A stretch of 64,000 bases of DNA from Nymphaea colorata. Lineage: Eukaryota > Streptophyta > Magnoliopsida > Nymphaeales > Nymphaeaceae. The number at the start of each line of letters is the position of its first letter. Within the stretch, counting starts at the first letter, position 1. Both the position numbers and the translations under genes were made by a program. The stretch spans positions 2,358,001-2,422,000 of the forward strand of contig NC_045141.1 of assembly GCF_008831285.2 (NCBI RefSeq), in the 5' to 3' direction. This document shows, piece by piece, positions 61,831 through 64,000 of this stretch. The notes below the pieces were generated by a model. The model did not search any database. It was given only the letters and a program-made list of their open reading frames with translations, and was not told where the DNA came from.

Positions 61831-62194
61831 AGACGACAGTGGCCATGATCACCACAGGCACTCCATTCCCATATCATTCGCAGGAGCACATCCGACCTTG
61901 TGATGGAAGTATTTTACATAAAGTCATGATGACAGATCGAGGTAAGAAACCTCTGGATTTTATTGCTATGATGAGCAGCAAGATGGAAAGTTCACCCAAA
62001 AAACTTTTCATAATCCCAAAGACTTTTATCCTATGAAACGGCGATGATGAATCATCAGATGACTCTTCGAACGAAGAGTCGTGCTACTTGGGTGAGGTCC
62101 TCCCCTTGGAAGAGTGTATGGTTGAAGGAGATTAAATTTGACCCTCTAAGAACTAGTCAATTACCTTTTCAAAAAGGGACATCTCAAAATGGGA

Positions 62195-62600
62195 ATATTA
62201 CCACGAAGAGGCTCTTTATATCATCGTCCAAGTCAACAGATGACTGTGTCACATGTATTGATCGATGGAGGAAGTGACTTAAATATTTGTCTTGATCTCA
62301 TGGCCAAAGCATTGGGGTTTCATGAAGACAAATACCGCTCTGATGAAATCAAGATCTACGAATACGATGGCTGATGCATGAACAGTGAAGGTACCCTCGA
62401 CATGAACCTGATCATTGAAAACACTAGTCATTGCATTGTATTCTATGTGGTGGATGTGCCACCATCATATAATTTGCTCTTGGGACGACCTTGGATCCAT
62501 CAAGTACGAGGGATCGTATCCACTCTTCATTAGTGTCTCAAATGGAATTTTGGCACATCAGTCATAACCATACGTGCTGAGGATCCGGCTGAAAGGTTAG
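62195..62600 (+). pseudogene. Element E2 aspartic protease (degenerate)
   Basis: VSHVLIDGGSDLNICLDLMA near 62240-62300 is the active-site loop, with DGGS as usual in this lineage. The second half has VVDVPPSYNLLLGRPWIH near 62450-62500. A stop near 62372 separates the two parts. Confidence 0.88.
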
Positions 62601-63053
62601 TGCAACCAATGCTCCCTAGGCCAACCGATTCGGTGGATGTACCCAGCATAAGAACAGCAAAAGATAGACATTTGGAAGAATGGATGCAGAAAATGAAGAT
62701 AGGTGAATCATCAGGGAGTGTCCATACTATTTCAAGAAATCGTGCAAGTTTTCAAAAATACCCCTTGTATGTTCATTTCATGAAAAACCCTAAGTGATTT
62801 CAATTGTTTCTGAAAGGTGGCTATCGTCCATTCACTGGCCTCAGGAAGAACAAGGACGGCATTCTACAGCCGATTAGTATCCCTTTTCAGATGAACACCA
62901 AAGCACTAGGATATCATGAAGAAATTTGAAGAAGATCTTGTGGGTTGATAGTGTTCACCTTTGTTTCAAGTCCTCCCATGAATTTTGTAATCTTAAACTT
63001 TTTTTTGGTTGGTGTCATGAGAGGACACATTCTATGAATTCATAACTTTTCTT

Positions 63054-64000
63054 TTGATGTGCAATGCAAGTAATCTTTTGTCCAATTTCTTCCTTTATCC
63101 TTTTTTTTACAGGATCTCGGAACTCAACATGTCTCAATTTCTTCTCTTTCCTCAAAAGTCACCACAGAAAGCATTTATCAAACAAACAGTTAGTGAAATT
63201 GAATATATTACAGTACCAAAGTTAGAGTTACCAGAATTCACTCAGATTCAGAAACAAAAACATCCCTCGTCCATGGTTTATGATCCAATTGAAGAGATTA
63301 ACATTGAAACTAGTGAGGATCCTAAAATCCTTCAAATTGGTACTAGTTTGTCAATAGACGAGAAGAAAAGATTGGTGGACTTTCTTATAAGTAACCAAGA
63401 AACTTTTGCTTGGACTTATGGGGATATGTCAGGCTTAGACCCACAGTTGGTTGAACATCGTTTGCCGTTAAATCGTAATTGCAAGCCAGTTAAGCAAAAA
63501 TTGCGCAGGCTTGATCCTCAGCTAGAAGGGCCTGTAAAAGAAGGATTAGAGGACCTACTATGGGTAAAATTCATTTGTGTCGTCGATTACCCCGAATGGT
63601 TGACTAATATCATGGTGGTCTCCAAGAAAAATAGCAAAGCCAGATTATGCATTGACTTTCGAGATCCGAATAAAGCCACACCAAAAGATGATTATCCATT
63701 TCCAAACATCGATCTATTGGTTGATAGCACTGCAGGACATGCAATGTTCTATTTTATGGATGGATATTCATGCTATAACCAAATTAAATTAGCAGTCAAG
63801 TATCAACCTAAGACACACTTTTACTACACCCTAGGGGTAGTTTCTGCTACACAGTGATGTAGTTTGGGTTGAAAAATGTTGGAGCAACTTTTCAAAGAGC
63901 CATGACTACTATCTTCCATGACTAGATGCACAAAATCATCAATGCATATATCAATGACATATTGATTAAGTCTAAGGCAAGGGAAGACTACATTGAGACC
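63054..64000 (+). pseudogene. Element E2 reverse transcriptase, cut by window edge
   Basis: Ty3-gypsy RT. The thumb-proximal HRLPLNRNCKPVKQKLRR is near 63455-63510. NIMVVSKKNSKARLCIDFRD is near 63608-63668. YPFPNIDLLVDSTAGHAMFY is followed by FMDGYSCYNQI. Stops occur at 63855 and beyond. The YxDD box reads AYINDILIK near 63945-63971, so a catalytic Asp is replaced by Asn. Continuation beyond 64000 is not visible. Confidence 0.9.

Overview
The window is nuclear DNA of a flowering plant. The evidence is a spliced, intron-rich gene, plant Ty1-copia and Ty3-gypsy LTR retrotransposons primed by plant tRNAs, hAT-like DNA elements with 8-bp target duplications, and a FAR1/FRS-type pseudogene. The species cannot be named from the sequence. 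The DNA is AT-rich, with many (CT)n, (TA)n and (CA)n tracts.

One host gene dominates the window. It is an FGGY-family carbohydrate kinase (D-ribulokinase-like) on the minus strand, from the start codon near 42759 to the stop at 3881. I could assemble 15 exons whose phases all agree, giving 604 codons with no internal stop. Fourteen exons end at GT donors or the stop; exon 7 ends at a GC donor. Two introns are very large: intron 6 (21332-38375, about 17 kb) and intron 12 (5318-19195, about 13.9 kb). Both are packed with transposons.

Layout. 660-2600: antisense FAR1/FRS pseudogene. 3881-5317: last three exons (13-15). 6240-15434 (intron 12): copia fragments in both orientations, nested, with a hAT-like insertion in one LTR. 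16001-17058: a duplicated 170-bp segment with a second hAT-like insertion. 18194-18578: a small TIR element. 19196-21331: exons 7-12. 22474-24010 (intron 6): truncated antisense copia. 24350-33271: a tandem array of about 785-bp units, broken up by a solo LTR, a TIR element and a complete copia element (26010-31905) that itself carries a 930-bp TIR element. 33272-35190: degraded retroelement-like DNA with a third hAT-like insertion. 36055-36516: another TIR element. 38376-42759: exons 6 to 1. 42760-48000: upstream flank with little recognisable content. 48015-50250: candidate TIR element with a large palindrome. 50566-54640: internally deleted gypsy element of the Tat/Ogre type. 54640-64000: a second, related gypsy element with long LTR, ORF1, gag, protease and reverse transcriptase, cut by the window edge.

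All transposon coding regions I read carry stops, frameshifts or lost catalytic residues, so none looks autonomous. The kinase gene is the only locus here that looks functional. I found no convincing sign of a new biological system. The most interesting points are the transposon-swollen but intact gene, its GC-AG intron, two recurring 8-bp-TSD TIR families, and the tandem array whose sister units serve as natural empty sites.
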